The notes: generated by a model not told the origin, from the sequence alone. 64,000 bases of DNA from Gracilaria vermiculophylla (GCA_019155205.2 JAHNZQ020000049.1:262247-326246), one strand, 5' to 3'. Positions 30,985 through 43,046 are shown, counted from the first letter of the stretch. Numbers and translations: made by a program.

Positions 30985-33900
30985 TAAAGAGTTGTGTGGA
31001 AGCATTTAAAAGCCGTTTTGTATATAGAATTCTTATTGAAAGGGGTTTGTAGGTAGTGCTTTTCATCAAAAGTTCATTCATAGAACATAACCTTCAGTAC
31101 AACTTTTCTATGCTCAACTTTTTTTGCTTTTTTTGCTTATGATAGCGAAATGTAACGCTTTGTATTTTACCTAAATTAATCTATCATGCAGTTTGGAATA
31201 CATATATTTTCGAACCTTTCTTTTCTGTTCGATCTTATAACACACTATAGCATCTTCTTTAAAACTGAAAGCTCGCGAAAAGAAAAATTATTCCGTTTCA
31301 CGACCCAAAAGAATTTTTATACTCTTTTTAACACCACTTTGCTCTTTTTTTATAAAAATATCGTTGTTTTCATAGAGTATTTAGTGAATAATTCATTACA
31401 AGGATAAACGTTTTGCAGAAAGTTATGCTTATTAATGACGCTGAGCATTATTAAGTTATCGATAAAGCTTTGTGTTTATCTTACAGTATATATTTATGAA
31501 AACGGTACAAAAATGAGAATAGCGCCCTAGATCTAAGAAATTGATTGAAGCATTGTGTTATAAACTTTTAATTGAGGAGATTTGATGTCGTTTTGAAGAA
31601 AAAAGTCATCGTGTTGTGGAAATAAATACGCGCAAGTTCGAAACGTCCTATCTTTTTGAAACGTAAAATTGAACGGTTTTAGTAAAGGTTCGGGTACAGT
31701 ACGCAAAATTGCGCTTTTTTGCGAGGTTTATAGGTGTCCTGTCCTACACTTTTGAAACGCACTACTAAAAATGATGATTTGCGTCAAAATGCCAGGTGTC
31801 CCATACTTTTGGAATCTTTACTATATGTCAGGTGCTCGTGAAGCTTGCCGTACTCTGCGAATTGTAGGGTTTTCGCTTGAAGTGCGCGATGTGTTCACAG
31901 ATCCCAACGCTGGGGCGTGTCGTGCTTGTAATATTCGGCGTTGTAGCTTGTAGTGACGTCGCGTTCGAGTTTGTTTTGCAATCGCTCTGATACGCAAAAG
32001 GTTAGTCCGTTACTCTGATGAATGGAAGCAGGGAAATCAGGCGGGGAGACAAGTCGTGAGAAGTGGTTGGGAAGATATGAACTGTAGCACAGAATATTTG
32101 AAAAGTGGTGCTGTTCTTTTCTTCTCGCAAAAGGACACCTGACCAGGTTTATTGTAGTGATATATTTTCTGACGGATCTTACGACGCGCTCTGTCTGATG
32201 GTTACAACAACTTCATAATTGTCCGTGACTGTTCACGAGTGTCGTTATTTTCGTTCAGAACGATTTCTCTCTCTATAGTAAATCTGCTAGCAATTAAAGA
32301 ATCTATCTTTATCATAAAAGACCTTAGTAGATAAGTGTACATGTTGTACTTTGCCATCTTTTCTTAGGTTTGATATAATATCATGACCTTGGTTACGTCT
32401 TGTCATGTGATTGAAGAAGACTCGAGCTCCCAATCACTGGACTGATTTTGTGCTTGGTATCAACTGTGGTAGAAGACAGAAGGGTCTTTTGTTTCATTAA
32501 AGGTCATGTTACGAGGTATCGGCCTGTCTTTTCCCTCTTTTTGTTTGAATTGAGAGCTCTTCTCAACATAGTATCTCAGGGATCATTGACGAATAAACAA
32601 GAACTCTTCTATTTGCATCCGTGGACGTAACTTTGAAAGAACATGTTTCTCTTATTTCTATTGCAATTGGTGTATTTATGTGTTTGTATATACGTTTTGG
32701 CAGCCACGTAATTCTTGAATTCTTACAATTGATATTGAAAATGCTTAAAACCAACAGAACAATAATTTTAAGTTCCGTGAGCTGCTAGATATGTTAAAAA
32801 CCCTCTGAGCAGAGGGAATCACACGTACGGGTTGAAATATATTTCAATATGTTCTTCTCATGCAGTCCTTGCATATATATATCCGTTTCCAACATTACCT
32901 TTATCATCACCCTTGCAAAGCTCTAAGCGCTTGTTCCTCATCCTTTTTGCTCCCTTCATGCCACCTAGAGAGGCGGTTTTCTGTTTCTGTAACTTGTTTG
33001 TGTACTGTTGTGCAATCTCCGTAATTAGCAATTATAATGTACGATTCTGAATGCGGTTGACAGGATTCTACTCTACAGGCGAGATAATGCGCACATGTGT
33101 TTGGCAGAGGTCTTTCTCCTCTATGCCGCATATTTCTGCTCTAGCTCCTTAACTATTTATAGCTATCTTAAGGTATCTAGATGCCAGCCGTTTGCCGTAT
33201 CGAGTCAACCTACCCTTGCATCGCACCCCCTGGTCGCGCAGCCGAGGTATGCCTCCCAGTAGGTTTCATGGAGCTCATCCCTGACAACACTGATAGTCGT
33301 AGACATTGTGTCAGTTGCGGGTACTGAAGGTTGCGGTCGTGCTGGCGGTTGCAGATGTAGACGCGTTGAAGGTTGTGATCTTGCTGAAGATTGCGGTTGC
33401 GAACGTTTGACGCTGTGTTCTACCAATGTTGCCTAAAATCAATTGCATCATTTTACTTTGTGCGCATATTTCATTATCAGCTTTGCTTAAGGTGTTTCAT
33501 CACTGGCACAACTGTATGGACAAAGAACGTGTTTTTGGATACAAGCTACAGCACATAAAGTTGGATACTTTTGTCCCCTACACACTCAAGTAGAAGGAAA
33601 CTTCTAGAGGATAGGATCCATTACCTAGTTTATTCAAAGTTGGTGATTTTTCTTGCAAATTGATATCTTTCTCTTTACCGGGTGGAGGAAAAAGGGCACG
33701 CCAAAATTATAACTTATTGTCAGATATAATTTCGAGTGACACAAGCGGTTTTCGTTTCCCGCCCTGCAGCTGTCCTCTCCATCCCCCTGGATAGATTTTT
33801 CATAACCGTTTGAGGCGATCAATGCATTCAAGCAAACCGGAAAGTCCACGACATCGGCTTGGTTTTAGGAAGTATGTAGAGTCTGCAACGTTGGGAACTT

Positions 33901-35046
33901 TTAGACATTCCTCAATAAACCTCTCAATTATGTATCTACTCAAGTGTTTCAAGGAAAACTCTATTCTTGATGTCGTCATACAGATAAAAGTTTCAACACC
34001 GTCTGCTGCATATCCTTAGGTTATAAGGCTAAGGGTGGCGAGGACCTTTGTTTTGTGCGTATCCCTTAATTTTCTCTGTAGTTGGGTTTTTGCGGAAAGT
34101 AAAAGTGCATATTGCCATTTTTATGGTATGAAGTTTCGAAAGCATCACGCATAATACAGAATCGGTCACAAAAATGACATTCAAGATACGCAAGATCAGG
34201 TACAGAGTAGTTTTTAAGGAACTGATGAAGAGCTTTTTTTCTTTCTTGGGCAGTGTTTGGTGGTCTACCAATAGTCGACTGTCTGAGCTTATTTTGGTCA
34301 CTGTCTGAAGTAAGGCTGCTGATTATCTCCTGGACAAGCTGGTTGACAGCTTTACTTTGATTTCCGAAGATCCAGAAAAATGACATCTGAGAGACCTAGC
34401 GCGGTGAAAAAGCTAAGATTTACCTCGCGTCGGAGATGGCAAGGTTTCGAGCAAGTAGGGGAGTAATCGGAAAACTTTGGGCCAACCAACGGAAGGCACC
34501 GGCACACGAGATATTAGAAGTGATTTTATTTGAGCTAAGTGCTCCATGCTTCTGCAATGTCAGATTTGCGCCGTGGAATGCTGAACCTCAATACTGAATG
34601 ATTGACTTTTATTTCTTTTCATTCGTTACCTCAGTCAGATTGGGTACAAAAATGCAACTACTGAAATTCACGAGTTAGTTTTTTGGGTTATGTGCTTTTC
34701 AGGTTACACCCATCTTTCAGAGTCGCAAACACTTTTTGAGCATCAGAGCACATCTGCTTGCAACCTTTGACCCAGAGATTCAACCGCCTTGCTGTATGTT
34801 CTGGCCACCGAAAAGTGAAGCAACTTTACAAAATATTTTCAAAAGGCTATGTCTTAGAGTCGTGTCGCGCACTGTATGCCACCCGGATTCGGCCCCAGAT
34901 TCACGTTTGCTCGTTGTATTAGGGGGTGACTTCCACGTCGACCAGCAACGCAGCCACGGTGCGGCGCCAGCACTGCACGCAGTTGTCCCATGCCACTCGC
35001 TCATTCAAAAGTTGCAGCTGTTGTCGATAGCATTCGCCTCGAAGGG
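30985..35046. other. AT-rich spacer without recognised gene
   Basis: About 4 kb with no convincing gene. A short repetitive stretch at 33310-33410 (imperfect GGTTGCGG-type units) gives a Gln/Pro/Ser-rich minus-strand frame at 33205-33426 of unknown meaning. At 31740-31800 and 15350-15390 inverted relatives of a short sequence containing ACGCAAATCATCATTT suggest remnants of another small transposon family. Confidence 0.35.
34029..34386 (-). CDS. Hypothetical small ORF
   Basis: An ATG-started frame of about 106 codons on the minus strand (start 34386). The predicted protein is basic, has one CxxC pair (CHFC) and no recognisable domain or signal peptide. It could be a fragment of an old transposase or chance. 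There is no promoter evidence, and it lies upstream of and antisense to the large RNA-processing gene. Confidence 0.2.
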
Positions 35047-35090
35047 ATGTCGTGGGTGACTCACCTGCAGGTTCTGCTCACTTCGCCGTC

Positions 35091-38000
35091 ATGCGTTCTA
35101 GCCGCGACGTTCTTCATCGCCTCCTTCACGACCCCGCGCTAAGTCTTTCCGAACAGGCCATTGTCGGGTATCTCGACCGCTTCAAGGGCATTTTAGAACT
35201 CCCCGTCCAAAAGTTCCAAACGGCACACATTCCTTTCCATCGCATCGAATACTTTCGACATGGTTCTGAAGTCATATGGCACAAGCAAACAAGGCTGGAC
35301 GTTTTGTTTCAGTCTACAGATCACTCAAGGGCGTTCACGACTGAGGCGGTTGCGCTGAGGAAGTTTCATTTGCAGCAGGCGCACGACAACCGACTGGAGA
35401 TGGAAGAAAAGCGCAACGCGTTGGCGACAACTAGGCGTCGAGCGCGTCCCAGCATAGCCGCCGCCTTTTCGGGTTTGATGCCTGTCCCCGTTCATTATTG
35501 CAGTGTCTTGTCAGCGCAGTGGGTGTCTGCCACTTCACTTGCAGCCAGCAACCAACAACAACAGACCTTCAATGAGCGCGAAACTGAAATACGGGTCGCC
35601 ACCTACAATGTCTTGCACGACCACCATTTACCGGAGCAGTTGAAATCCTTAACTCCGCTGCGATGGGAGGCCCTTGCCCGCCAGGTCCAGCAGAACCCGG
35701 CTCATTTTTGGGTCTTCACCGAGGCCACCCCGCAATTCGCCTCCTTCCTATTGAACCATCCCTTTGTACGCAAAAGGTTTAGTTCCTCGGATTCCGAGGC
35801 ATCTCTGTTTCAAACACTCGCGGGGGAACAGGAAAGCACGGGGCAACTCGTTCTCATTCGTCGCGATATTGCAGTTCAGGCCATATTTTACACCAGCACA
35901 CATCTGGTAACCGGCAAGCGATTGGTGTTTATTCTGGCGCTCATGGCTTCAGGCTTGAGAGTCGCATTGAGTGCTGTCCATCTTACCTCTGGCCAGCTGC
36001 ATCAGTCACGCTCCGTCGCTGCTGTTGAGAAGAGAAGACAACAACTCGAGTATATCTTGTCCAAGTTGAACCAGCTTCAAAGCGAATGCGATCTGCATAT
36101 TATTGCAGGAGACTTCAATTATAAGGGCAAATTGGATGAAGATATGGGTCGAAAACTACTAGAGCACTACATTGAAGCAGATCACAGCTTCACCAAATCT
36201 ACCTATGATCCGGTCTGCAACAGTCTAGCAGCTCTAAATTCGAATGAAACCACCCCGATGAGACTGGATCGCATTTATTTGCGTTTGCTGTCCAAAAAGA
36301 ATTCGGTAAGAGTTCAGACTCACCAGATTCTTGGCAAGCAATCGATTTCTACCACAGAAGAAACAGAAATGTTGAGGCATCTTCTTCCAAAGGGCTTGCA
36401 TCCGTCTGATCATTTTGGCGTTATAACTACTTTTGCCGTGAAGTGTGGGGCCGAGGCATTGGTTCAAAAGGTTACATGGTCCACAGCATCGGCTCTGGCT
36501 GTAGTGCCTGAAGAGGAAATTCAGCAATTAATTGACAATCTCTGGCGAGCTGAACACGATCCTTCATACGGGAAGTGGCCGCCCCACATCAATGTTTTAT
36601 ATCCATTCGTTAATGAGGAGGCCATCTCTCAAGTTTGTTCTTCTATTCGGAAAAGTATGATCCTTCAACCATTCAATTATCCCTCTTCATTGGATATGGA
36701 TTTGTCTGTCGTTGAAAGTTTTAAACATAAATCAAGCCATACGATTTATCTTTCGCCCGCTGACAACGGATTCAAAAAGCTTCATAATACAGTTCTAGAA
36801 AATTTGGTTAAATTGCATGACATGGAACTAGCATGCTTCACTCAGAAGGGGAGGGTAGCTTACACGCCACATTTGACAATCGCGAAGTTGAAAGGTCATG
36901 ACCGAAAACATGCCCAAGATTTTATTGAAAAAACAAGAGCTCAAGTGTGCAATACAGCGGTTCGGCAAGGTGGTTCTCATTCATACTCGCTTTCAGTACT
37001 GCGTAGAATGGAAGGAAGAATGGTCGTCGTTGATCGAATTCCATTGCCCATCTCTGAGACATCTGATCGAGCACAACGGTCATTTGAATGGATAAAATCC
37101 GTCGCACGAGAGATTTTTGGTGAAGGATCGGACCATCAAGTGATTCCTGTTGGGTCCTTTGTACTACTTGGTGAGGGTCTTTTCTCAGATATCGACGTGG
37201 TCATTTTGCCATCACGGAACAGCAACAAAATGCGAGCAAAGTGGTTCTTTGAACAAATGCAGTCTCTGCTTTCGGAAAGCGTTGGAATGCGACTGATTTC
37301 TGAAGCCCGATGTCCTATCATTTCTGTGAATGTAAGAAATCAAGCCTATCTACCAATCGACATAATTTTTGGAGAAGGAGAGCACACTGAGGAAGTTCTA
37401 AACGACTCTGCAGCTCTCCATGAAACAATGAAACTATATGAGGCAGCTGAGCAAAGCAAAATCAAGGCCGCCTTGCTTCAGTTGAAGATATGGGCTGAAT
37501 CCAAGTTGTTCTCAGGCAGAGCATTCAACTTGTTTCCAGGACTCACCTGGCCCGTAGCATTGTTTTCTCAACTTGCAGATAGTGCGGTATTTCGATGGAC
37601 GAGCTGGAGAGATATTTTGATTCGATTTTTTACCTTGTTTCATGAAATTAATTGGAAAATTTTGGCTGTCAGTCTTTCTGGGATTATTTGTCGTGAGTCG
37701 TGTAGGTTTCTGAACGGGAGAGATTGTCAAAGTGACAAGTGTGTCATTATTGCCCCAGGATCCCCTTGTAATGTCGCCGAGTTTGTCGTATCTGCGGTTT
37801 TGGATTCATTTGCCCAGGAATGTGAACGAGCTCTGACCATACTAAACTCCAAATCATGGGAAAAAGATTGGATAGCGTATAGCCAGCAAATCACAAGGAT
37901 AGATTCCACATTCCAAATCTGTGTCGATATCGTGTTGAGAAGTCCCTTCGGATTTGACACTGAAGTAATGACCGGTTGGTTGAAAGGAAAAATCATAGGA

Positions 38001-38270
38001 ATCGTAGAACATCATTTTGAGTCGAAAGGAATAGCTTTAAGACCAGCAAATGAGGTGCGATGGTCGAAAAACTCTATTGGTTCTACGAGTTTCAATGAAG
38101 GATTTATGACCTACGGAATCAATACAGAGCTAACAACACTTAAATTCTCAGCTATTGAAAGAAATATCTCAATGGCTGAGAAGGAATTGAGCGACAAGTT
38201 CTTAAGGTGGGAGTATCGGCCACCAAATTCCACAATTTCGATGTTGCTCAGGCGTTTGGGAGCGAATTAA
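35091..38270 (+). CDS. RNA end-processing fusion: MJ1316 domain, EEP nuclease/phosphatase, 2H phosphoesterase, poly(A)-polymerase-type nucleotidyltransferase
   Basis: A 1059-residue intronless protein. The open frame extends upstream only through a GTG, so ATG 35091 is taken as the start. Residues 1-75 are an MJ1316 (formerly DUF504) domain, as in archaeal MJ1316 and animal LENG9. At 165-445 lies an endonuclease/exonuclease/phosphatase fold with ATYN (Asn172), FTEAT, GDFN (Asp341, Asn343) and SDH (Asp439, His440), all catalytic positions present. A 2H phosphoesterase spans about 470-670, with motifs HIN (499-501, Asn for the usual Thr/Ser) and HLT (594-596). At 680-1000 is a poly(A)-polymerase-type nucleotidyltransferase: GS at 688-689, Asp700, Asp702, Asp757, and a central domain with LLQLKIWAESK. 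The MJ1316 domain is proposed to recognise RNA cyclic-phosphate ends, 2H enzymes open 2',3'-cyclic phosphates, and the last domain adds nucleotides, which together suggests RNA end repair. Substrate unknown. Confidence 0.93.
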   Translation: MRSSRDVLHRLLHDPALSLSEQAIVGYLDRFKGILELPVQKFQTAHIPFHRIEYFRHGSEVIWHKQTRLDVLFQSTDHSRAFTTEAVALRKFHLQQAHDNRLEMEEKRNALATTRRRARPSIAAAFSGLMPVPVHYCSVLSAQWVSATSLAASNQQQQTFNERETEIRVATYNVLHDHHLPEQLKSLTPLRWEALARQVQQNPAHFWVFTEATPQFASFLLNHPFVRKRFSSSDSEASLFQTLAGEQESTGQLVLIRRDIAVQAIFYTSTHLVTGKRLVFILALMASGLRVALSAVHLTSGQLHQSRSVAAVEKRRQQLEYILSKLNQLQSECDLHIIAGDFNYKGKLDEDMGRKLLEHYIEADHSFTKSTYDPVCNSLAALNSNETTPMRLDRIYLRLLSKKNSVRVQTHQILGKQSISTTEETEMLRHLLPKGLHPSDHFGVITTFAVKCGAEALVQKVTWSTASALAVVPEEEIQQLIDNLWRAEHDPSYGKWPPHINVLYPFVNEEAISQVCSSIRKSMILQPFNYPSSLDMDLSVVESFKHKSSHTIYLSPADNGFKKLHNTVLENLVKLHDMELACFTQKGRVAYTPHLTIAKLKGHDRKHAQDFIEKTRAQVCNTAVRQGGSHSYSLSVLRRMEGRMVVVDRIPLPISETSDRAQRSFEWIKSVAREIFGEGSDHQVIPVGSFVLLGEGLFSDIDVVILPSRNSNKMRAKWFFEQMQSLLSESVGMRLISEARCPIISVNVRNQAYLPIDIIFGEGEHTEEVLNDSAALHETMKLYEAAEQSKIKAALLQLKIWAESKLFSGRAFNLFPGLTWPVALFSQLADSAVFRWTSWRDILIRFFTLFHEINWKILAVSLSGIICRESCRFLNGRDCQSDKCVIIAPGSPCNVAEFVVSAVLDSFAQECERALTILNSKSWEKDWIAYSQQITRIDSTFQICVDIVLRSPFGFDTEVMTGWLKGKIIGIVEHHFESKGIALRPANEVRWSKNSIGSTSFNEGFMTYGINTELTTLKFSAIERNISMAEKELSDKFLRWEYRPPNSTISMLLRRLGAN

Positions 38271-38373
38271 GAACGAATGACATACTGTTTCGTGTACTTT
38301 TCTACATTGCATGACTTTGTGTGGACCGATGACAATATCTCATGACAGCATCTCATCAACAAGAAGTAACCGA

Positions 38374-38747
38374 TGAGTAGATCTTTCAGACAACTGCTCG
38401 ATAACTACAATTATTTTGAGCTCTTGTGCAATAGTTGTTAATATAAACAAAATTAGAAATAAAGTGTAATAAAAATCATTTACCCGGCAACAAAACAAAT
38501 ACGCAAATACGCAAATATTACAAACAAATATAATATGTGCGGAAAAATCAGGTGTTACCGGCAATATGAAATTGTTTAGGAGCTTTGGCGAGACTGAATA
38601 TGCTTTAAAGTACCTTGAAGATCGTGTTTACACGCATCAACTGACAAAATACGTAAAAACGTACGCGCTGCGCTGAAAATACGCATTTTGGATTGATAGT
38701 GGCTGCTAGTATTACTATTCTACACTTAGTGTGTTAATGGTAATAGA
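38374..38747 (+). repeat. Interspersed repeat Z, copy 1
   Basis: Aligns in direct orientation with 44110-44645. Matching blocks include CTCGATAACT, AAGTGTAATAAAA/CAGTGTAATAAAA, GACTGAATATGCTT, and a GGCTGCTAGT block at the end. The second copy has about 160 extra bases in the middle. There are no coding features and no terminal repeats I can define. It begins about 100 bp after the RNA-processing gene, and its AATAAA near 38457 could serve as that gene's polyadenylation signal. Confidence 0.6.
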
Positions 38748-41700
38748 GGAACAGTGCCAGCTATATTGTTTTAGAAATATCTGCACAATGACAACAATGC
38801 GGGAGAAACACTGATGTTTTGTCTGTAAAAAGCTTCTTATTTCGTTGTGTGTAAGTTTTTGCGTGTCAAAAGACAGAAGAGACATATTTTCTGTGAAAGT
38901 GTGCAAACGTTTTCTAATTTTGTGCACTGTAAGGTAGCTACATGAGTGCTGATTGTCAAGAGATTGGCTGCACTTCGATATCCTGTGTACGCTTATCGCA
39001 GCAATTTCTTTTCCGAATGTCTTGATCAACCTTTTTGAAGCACGATATCGACAACTGCCCTGAGCGTTATTCCATGACTTCGTAAAACGTTTGAAAAAAT
39101 TTTGTATGCAGATATCTTTTAAAAATAACATATTGTGCTGTTCGACAGTATAGGCTTATCGGCAATTGTTATCGATTTACTTTGTGAGAAAAATCACTCC
39201 TGGATTTACAGCAATACAGCGTAAGAGAGCATCAAACGTTTGAAGAATTTCTTTCTGTATTATAAAAAAATACTTCGAACCAAACTTGCCGTATGGTGGA
39301 AATTGGGTGGTTTGGCGCCCTGAATGGACCATTCGAAGATTTTTTCTGATGTCCAAATATGCAACTCAGTAGGCCATAAATGAGATGCATGGTATTCGTT
39401 TCTTGCCTCATTTTAGACCAGAAGGGCAACTGGTGATTGGTGAAGTACTGACCACAAACATTTGCGTCGAACTCCCACCTGTACGAAATATTAAAGTGAA
39501 ATTCTAACCAAACTCCGGAATGTAGTTAACATGGACAAATAGGATAAACAATTGCACCGTGAACAATTTCTTCAACCACCAGAAGATCGAAATTGAGAAC
39601 TATAAGTACATAGCGTAGTCGAAAAACGAATACAAAAACCGAGCCTTAGCGCGAGCTGTGCGCGGACGCGGCCGCTTCTGTAGCGGCGGCGGTCGCAGCG
39701 GCTTCAATAGCGACAGCAGTAGTGGAAGCGGGGCCATATGTTTGACCAAGCACTTAGGTCTGAATTTTTTTTTCCGGTGAAAATCATCATCGGGTGTTTT
39801 TAATGACGTAAACATTTACCCGTCACAAAAGCAGAGTTTTGGATGAGCAAGAAAGAGGTCTGCTTCAAATTTTAAGAACGCTGCTTGAGCTAGGCCAACA
39901 TTTTTCTCCGGATTTCATATTTTTGAAAGAAAAAAAAAACCAGTTTGCGACCGGTATTCCGAGAAATGCTTTTGATCCTTTTTTAAAGCATTGAAAACCT
40001 GGTTTTCCAAAAAACCCGCCTCCCACAATCAATTTCTGGAAAATAACAAGTAGCCGTTCATGCTTTTCATTTGTTGCGAGGCGGAACCCATCAGAAACAT
40101 ACGTTAGGGTCCCGCTCATGACAGCTCACGCGTAGTTAAAAGGGTAAGCGCGCATGAAGGTAGCACTAGCGGAGGTAGCGCTTCTACAGTGTTCCTCTTC
40201 GGGAAAAAGTCTGGCATCTTTTGACCCGGGAGAACAGCGCTTCTCAGTGACCCCGAAGCACCGAAACTCACGGTCATCGACGGAGGACCTGCAGTTTCCG
40301 CCATGTAATTTCTTCAACTCCCAAGCCCGTTATTGAATGTGATTGAAAATAATGGCAACTTCTCGAGAAAAACAATGCAGTTTCGCCAAATTCTTCTGGA
40401 AAAACTTGAATGGTTCTGGAAAGAAAAACGAGATTAAAATCCTATGCTGAAGTATTTGGATGATACCGGAAACATGAGCTCGGGAGAGGGGAACCGGTCT
40501 CCACCTTATTTCATCGCCATCCTTCACATCGGCAGTTTCCCTGTCGGCTTTTCTCTTCTTTGAAATACAGGAAGGGCGCTTTTCCGGCGGGAAATAACTT
40601 TGATGACATTTTTACTTTACTTGCATTGAATTCACTCAATGCGCTACTTTTTACCAACACCACCCGTTGATAGGACGTACTCCAAGTATTCAGGAGTTTG
40701 AAGCAGATACCTGCAAATGCCCTGTTTGACCACGCGCCTGGTGTCATTTTCATCTCTCAGCCCCGCCCAACCGCATCTGCACAAATTGCACGGCGCCTAC
40801 AAACCACACCATTGTTTCATGCGCAACCATATTCTCTGTATTCGATTTCTTGCGCAACTGTTTGGGGACGAAAGTGGCGGAGAATAACAGGGCAGTTTCT
40901 GTGGAAGCACGGCGTATGACATCCAGCGTGTGTAATTATACCACGCCTCTGCGCCCAGTCGAGACATAACTTTTACTTTCTATTGCGCTGTCTATTCTGC
41001 TTGCTTTTCTTTCAGGCCATTTGAGTGGTCGTGAGGTTACGCTCCCACTTTATCTTGGGAAACACAAAATGCATCGCTGTCATGGCTGCTCGCTCACGTG
41101 CTTGCCGGGAAAGCACTTACCCCTTACCATGCACCCTTACTCCTGGAATTTCTTGATAGGTCCAGAGATAAATCATGCACATAAATATGGGTTCCAGGAG
41201 CCAAATTCAGTACACTATTCCTTTTACATGCATACACCAGAAGATATAGCATGTCAGTTGAAACAGTGTGTTTACAACAACTGTCCTGCGGTTGACTCAC
41301 AACCCGGGGCCAAAAAGAAAGCACATTGTGGCACATGACCTCTTCCATCCGGGGTGATGTTCAGCCCTCCAATTCTATCGCTCTCTGCTTTTGACCTCAC
41401 TGAGCCCAATAAGCCCAGTATTCGACTACAGTATAAGCTTCCCATATCCAATAAGATGAACGGGCGTGTATGATATTTGTCTTTGTGGCTCCTTTGTCTC
41501 GATTTCGTGCCCATGTCAATAATTTCAGTATCCTACACCTAATTTAAGATACGAAACGAGTGACATCACCAACACCTCAACATTGGTTCCTGAACAACAG
41601 AATTGCTCTTATTTCGTTTCAGTCAAAAACGTTGAGCAAGCCTTTCATGAGGGAGCAACCAATAGAGAAAATGCTCAATTGCCCTTTTCTGTAACTATTG

Positions 41701-42425
41701 ATGTTGCATGTACAGCTGCTCAGACATGATGTTTAGGCTACACGTTCCTGAACTGGCTCATGGAGAGGAAGATTCAAACAAATTGTCACACGGGCGGACC
41801 TCAAGGGCGCTGCATCCTCCCAGTTACACATCAAATTTTGGCAGTCAGGTCACAAATATCGGAGAGCCAAATAAACCTCACGATATCACCTTTTGTACCC
41901 CATAAAAAAATTCCCCGAACAAAAACTCTCCTTTCAGATTCTTCGGGTAGGTTCAGGCGTTTGTTGCATTCCAGTATTCCTTATTTCATAACTAGAAGCT
42001 GATGATGTGTGGTTGACACAAGTGTTGCAATCAGGCCCAGAACGAATCAACTTCAAATCCAATCATATGCCAGCAACGGTGACATTTGTCGTTTCTGAGA
42101 CACATCCTCGGACGTGTTTGAGGTAGAGATTCCAACTGTTAACGCACATATGTTAGTGTCAACCAAAATCACTGCCAGTTCTTCGATGGGATGTCATGGA
42201 CAAAAAAATCGCTTATGCTGAGTCATATATGAGACTTCCGCCAACTCTTTGAGGAAGGCTCTCAACGCTTCAAAGCGACAGCCCATCACAAATTCAAAAA
42301 CACCATCTCTTCTTTATGGACCAGAAATTTTCTCATAGCACAAACCCTAACAAAGCCACGCTACTCATTACTGAAAATCCAAAACAAAAACTCAATTTCA
42401 TTCTCATCCAACGTTCAGAATTGCT
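38748..42425. other. Spacer without convincing gene
   Basis: No recognised gene over 3.7 kb. A short GC-rich, alanine-coding run lies at 39650-39740 inside AT-rich DNA. Small open frames on the minus strand at 39865-40304 and 40511-40753 have protein-like composition but no domain. A plus-strand frame at 41021-41338 starts with TTG and is Cys/His-rich, unrecognised, and could be a small gene fragment. Confidence 0.35.
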
Positions 42426-42432
42426 TATAAAA
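42426..42432 (+). promoter_or_regulatory. TATA box of the small secreted protein gene
   Basis: TATAAAA 111 bp before the ATG at 42537. A start of transcription about 30 bp downstream would leave a leader of about 80 nt. Confidence 0.6.
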
Positions 42433-42536
42433 GCGCAACGTGAGTCGCTGTGGTGTGTTCATCCATCTTCCTGTCAACCGGAGGCATACCATCTGCGATC
42501 TGCAAACAAGCATCGAGAAGAGAATTCTATACCACC

Positions 42537-42932
42537 ATGAAGCTCCTTGCTTTTGTGCTTTGTTTCTGCCTCGCAACTACATCTTTTGCTATAGCAAGTG
42601 TCCCAAACACGGCCACGAATGAAGTGAGTCACAAAGACCTCCCGGCCGCTAATCTGGAAGAGGGTTTGGATTTATCTGCTGTTGAACGCGGTTACTGCCG
42701 GAAGGGCTACTACTGCTCCTACTGCCTTCCTAAGTACTACTATGGGTACAAATGTCACAAATACAACTACCTCTGGGAGCATTTCAATTGGTGCTACGGC
42801 AAGAAGTACTGCATTTGCAAGAAATGCTTCGCGCACAACATTCCGTTCATCAAGGGTCCCCCGAGGTTCCCGAAGAAGAAATACCCGTATTACCCGAAGT
42901 TCCCGTACTACCCGAAGAAGAAGCATTATTAA
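42537..42932 (+). CDS. Small secreted Cys/Tyr/Lys-rich protein
   Basis: 131 residues from ATG 42537, chosen because it begins a clear signal peptide (MKLLAFVLCFCLATTSFAIA) and follows a TATA box. The upstream in-frame extension is non-coding in character. A short acidic segment (about 21-50) leads to a core with eight cysteines in the pattern C-x5-C-x2-C-x9-C-x12-C-x5-C-x1-C-x2-C, rich in Tyr. The last 25 residues are Pro/Tyr/Lys-rich with a YPKFPYYPKKK-type repeat. No known domain is recognised. Disulfide knotting plus a basic Tyr-rich tail suggests an extracellular matrix, adhesive or defence peptide; this is inference. The gene is intact and isolated, with a poly(A) signal 115 bp after the stop. 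Confidence 0.85.
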   Translation: MKLLAFVLCFCLATTSFAIASVPNTATNEVSHKDLPAANLEEGLDLSAVERGYCRKGYYCSYCLPKYYYGYKCHKYNYLWEHFNWCYGKKYCICKKCFAHNIPFIKGPPRFPKKKYPYYPKFPYYPKKKHY

Positions 42933-43046
42933 ATGGCGCTTCCAGTTATGAAAGACGTCAAGCACCGTTGCGCCATTTCCTCGAATATTTCAAAGATAGA
43001 CGGTCCGTTCTCTTTCTCGCTTATTTGATTACAAGTGATTTTAGAA

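Noticed and set aside
35052..35090. Upstream extension of the RNA end-processing gene
   Set aside because: The extension begins with GTG, and the MJ1316 domain starts at ATG 35091, so the longer version is unlikely in a eukaryote.
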